This document shows positions 62,279 to 64,000 of a stretch of DNA of 64,000 nt, piece after piece. The DNA is from Clostridiales bacterium (GTDB lineage: Bacteria > Bacillota > Clostridia > Christensenellales > Aristaeellaceae). How positions within the stretch are numbered: the stretch's first letter is position 1; each line of letters starts with the position of its first letter. The notes below the pieces were generated by a model. The model made no database searches. It saw only the letters and a program-made list of their open reading frames with translations, and had not been told where the DNA came from. The stretch lies in assembly GCA_015056325.1 (NCBI GenBank), contig SVGL01000012.1, positions 1 to 64,000 on the forward strand, given 5' to 3'. Both the position numbers and the translations under genes were made by a program.

Positions 62279-62935
62279 TTAGGCCTTTGCGCCGTTCACG
62301 GCCAGGTAGTTCTTGATGCGCTGGACGTTCTCAGCGTTCTTCTCGTCCTGCTCCAGGTACTCGATGATGTCGTACACGTCCACCACGGAGTACACCGGGA
62401 AGCCGAACTCGTCCTGCACCTCGGCCATGGCAGACTTCTCGGTCTTGCCCTTTTCCTTGCGGTCCACCATGATAAAGGTGGCGGCGACCTTCACGCCCTC
62501 CAGATTGCCCAAAATGGCCATGCTCTCGCGGATGGCGGTACCGGCGGTGATGACGTCCTCCACGATGACGACCTCTTCACCGGCCTTGGGGACATAGCCC
62601 ACGAACACGCCGCCCTCGCCGTGATCCTTGGCTTCCTTGCGGTTGAAGAAGAAGGGCACGTCAAGGCCCTGCTTGGACAGCGCCACAGCGGAGGACACCG
62701 CGATGGAAATGCCCTTGTAGGCGGGGCCATACAGGACAGTGCGCTTGTTGCCGACCTTCTCCAGGTAGGCACGGGCGTAGAACTCGCCCAGCTTGGCGAT
62801 CTGGTCGCCGGTCTTGATGTCACCGGCGTTGATGAAGTAAGGGATCTTGCGGCCGGACTTGGCGGTGAAATCGCCGAACTTCAGCACGCCGGCATCCTCA
62901 AGGAACTTGATAAACTCATGCTTGTAGGCTTCCAT
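62279..62935 (-). CDS. pyrE: Orotate phosphoribosyltransferase
   Basis: A 218-residue OPRTase forming orotidine 5'-phosphate from orotate and PRPP. The PRPP motif VVIVEDVITAGTA is near residue 122, with KSGRKIPYFINAGD and YGPAYKGIS upstream. Length is normal. It ends 6 bp from repeat R2 and begins 48 bp from repeat R3. Confidence 0.95.
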   Translation of the reverse strand: MEAYKHEFIKFLEDAGVLKFGDFTAKSGRKIPYFINAGDIKTGDQIAKLGEFYARAYLEKVGNKRTVLYGPAYKGISIAVSSAVALSKQGLDVPFFFNRKEAKDHGEGGVFVGYVPKAGEEVVIVEDVITAGTAIRESMAILGNLEGVKVAATFIMVDRKEKGKTEKSAMAEVQDEFGFPVYSVVDVYDIIEYLEQDEKNAENVQRIKNYLAVNGAKA

Positions 62936-62982
62936 TGTTATATTCTCCTTTTCTATGTCAGTTGTTCACTTTGCAGCGGAGG

Positions 62983-63110
62983 ACTTCCTCCGTCTTCGCC
63001 TGACGGCGAATCCACCTCCCTCGAGAGGGAGGCTAAGATACATGCTCCGTGCTCCAAAAGGCTCCCTCTCGAGGGAGGTGGCATCGCGCTTGCGCGATGA
63101 CGGAGGGAGT
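62983..63110. repeat. Palindromic repeat R3 (CTCCCTCCGTC family)
   Basis: ACTTCCTCCGTC (62983-62994) and GACGGAGGGAGT (63099-63110) bound a 128-bp unit. Inside are a TTCGCC...GGCGAA hairpin, CTCCCTCGAGAGGGAG, CTCCCTCTCGAGGGAG and CATCGCGCTTGCGCGATG. It lies between pyrF and pyrE. Confidence 0.75.
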
Positions 63111-63118
63111 TCGTCCCC

Positions 63119-63817
63119 TTACTCGCCGAGGAACTCGCGGACGCAGCGCTTATAAGCAGCAACGGGATCAGCCGCCGCGGTGATGGGACGGCCCACGACG
63201 ATGTAGTCGCTGGCAGCCTTGGCCTTTTCGGGGGTCATGATGCGCACCTGGTCGCCCACGTCGCCGTCAGCGAAGCGGATGCCGGGGGTGACAGTCATGA
63301 AGTCCGCGCCGCAGGCTTCCTTGACCAGGGCAGCCTCCAGAGGAGAGCACACCACGCCGGAGAGGCCCGCAGCCTTGGCATTCTGGGCGTACTTCTTCAC
63401 CGTGTCGGGCATGGAGGCGTTGATCAGCAGCTCATTCTGCATGCGCTCCTCGGAGGTGGAGGTCAGCTGGGTCACAGCCAGCAGCACGCCGCAGGTGCCG
63501 TCTTCACGGGTCAGGCCTTCCTTGGCGGCCTCCATCATGGCGATGGTGCCGGAGGCGTGCAGGTTGGTCATGTCCACGTCCAGGTGACGCAGCACGGCCA
63601 TGGCCTTCTTGACGGTGTTGGGGATGTCGTGCAGCTTCAGGTCGAGGAAGATCTTGTGGCCGCGGGCCTTGATCTCCTTGACGATGGACGGGCCTTCGGC
63701 GTAGAAGAGCTCCATGCCGATCTTCACGAAGGGCTTGCGGCCGGTGAACTGATCCAGGAATGCCAGGGTCTTTTCCTTATTCTCAAAGTCGAGGGCAATG
63801 ATGACGTCCTTAGCCAT
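63119..63817 (-). CDS. pyrF: Orotidine 5'-phosphate decarboxylase
   Basis: A 232-residue OMP decarboxylase yielding UMP. It shows [11 protein letters not shown] at the N-terminus, the catalytic [11 protein letters not shown] motif (Asp59, Lys61, Asp64) and the phosphate-binding [10 protein letters not shown] and YIVVGRPIT segments near the C-terminus; size and motif place it in the short bacterial type. AAGGAGGACAC precedes the ATG. It is the first pyr gene in the window; the operon promoter was not found and may lie beyond the end. Confidence 0.95.
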   Translation of the reverse strand: MAKDVIIALDFENKEKTLAFLDQFTGRKPFVKIGMELFYAEGPSIVKEIKARGHKIFLDLKLHDIPNTVKKAMAVLRHLDVDMTNLHASGTIAMMEAAKEGLTREDGTCGVLLAVTQLTSTSEERMQNELLINASMPDTVKKYAQNAKAAGLSGVVCSPLEAALVKEACGADFMTVTPGIRFADGDVGDQVRIMTPEKAKAASDYIVVGRPITAAADPVAAYKRCVREFLGE

Positions 63818-63885
63818 GGTTGTGTGTCCTCCTTGTATGTCGTATGTATATCTACATGCAGATGCATGCGGATGGCTTGCAGGTT

Positions 63886-64000
63886 ACTCCCTCCGTCTTC
63901 GGACTTCGTCCGAATCCCCCTCCTGCCAGCCGGGCTCCGGCCTCGAGAGGGAGGCTTAGTAACTTGTTCCGCGTACCAAAAGGCTCCCTCCCGAGGGAGC
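63886..64000. repeat. Palindromic repeat R4, cut by the window end (CTCCCTCCGTC family)
   Basis: ACTCCCTCCGTC (63886-63897) starts a unit with a TTCGGACTTCGTCCGAA hairpin, a GAGGCC-centred arm and CTCCCTCCCGAGGGAG at the end. It shares the internal GCTTAG..AACTTGTTCCG / ACCAAAAGGCTCCCTC stretch with R3. Confidence 0.65.

Overview
The window looks like a chromosomal segment of a GC-rich anaerobic member of the Bacillota, class Clostridia, most plausibly a gut or rumen bacterium. Supporting evidence: an anaerobic (class III) ribonucleotide reductase; an infC-rpmI-rplT operon behind an L20-type attenuator leader; a two-gene minimal SUF-like Fe-S system; a barstar gene behind pyruvate kinase; CUT1 sugar ABC transporters without their own ATPase; strong AGGAGG-type ribosome binding sites; near-consensus sigma-A promoters (TTGACA-N17/18-TATAAT); and an arabinoxylan-degrading enzyme set. 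The exact genus cannot be fixed from the sequence. No tRNA, rRNA, CRISPR array, integrase or transposase gene was seen.

Layout. 1-4375: three consecutive antiporter-like (NuoL/M/N, MrpA/D) subunits, the first cut by the window edge. 4376-8254: nrdD under a promoter with NrdR-like boxes, a HIT hydrolase and a small FUSC-type membrane protein. 8341-12712: the rplT, rpmI, infC operon with its leader, rtcB with a structured leader, and pfkA (all minus). 12848-14470: a leader RNA with an intrinsic terminator, then oadB-like and oadG-like sodium-pump subunits. 14596-18784: a secreted protein under an ECF-type promoter, pyruvate kinase with an overlapping barstar, and a membrane protein. 18872-26731: a zinc-ribbon protein overlapping a Y-family polymerase, glycogen phosphorylase, a GH13 enzyme and the smsCB pair.

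26781-46494 is a 20-kb minus-strand arabinoxylan locus. In transcript order it holds GH43, a very large solute-binding protein, a permease pair, an NHL/TPR/Yip1 membrane protein, a DUF5696-type protein, a second permease pair, a 350-bp array of hairpins, a second binding protein, then extracellular GH51, cytoplasmic GH51 and GH10. A GH27 enzyme is divergent. The cluster would cleave arabinoxylan or arabinan outside the cell, import the oligosaccharides through two CUT1 transporters that must borrow an ATPase, and trim them inside.

47910-64000 holds a second zinc-ribbon protein, a beta-propeller-like protein, an ECF sigma / DUF4349 / SIMPL operon whose promoter resembles the one at 14596, a polar amino-acid ABC transporter, a GNAT acetyltransferase, a three-gene ABC-2 exporter behind a leader terminator, a divergent XRE-S24 regulator, an RNHCP protein, a secreted protein, and a pyrF-pyrE-pyrB-pyrI operon with palindromic repeats between its genes.

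The most unusual signals are non-coding: a roughly 95-bp element present three times whose hairpins keep their position while their sequences change compensatorily; the candidate riboswitch before the sodium-pump genes; the matched ECF promoters; and the attenuator-like leader of the ABC-2 exporter.
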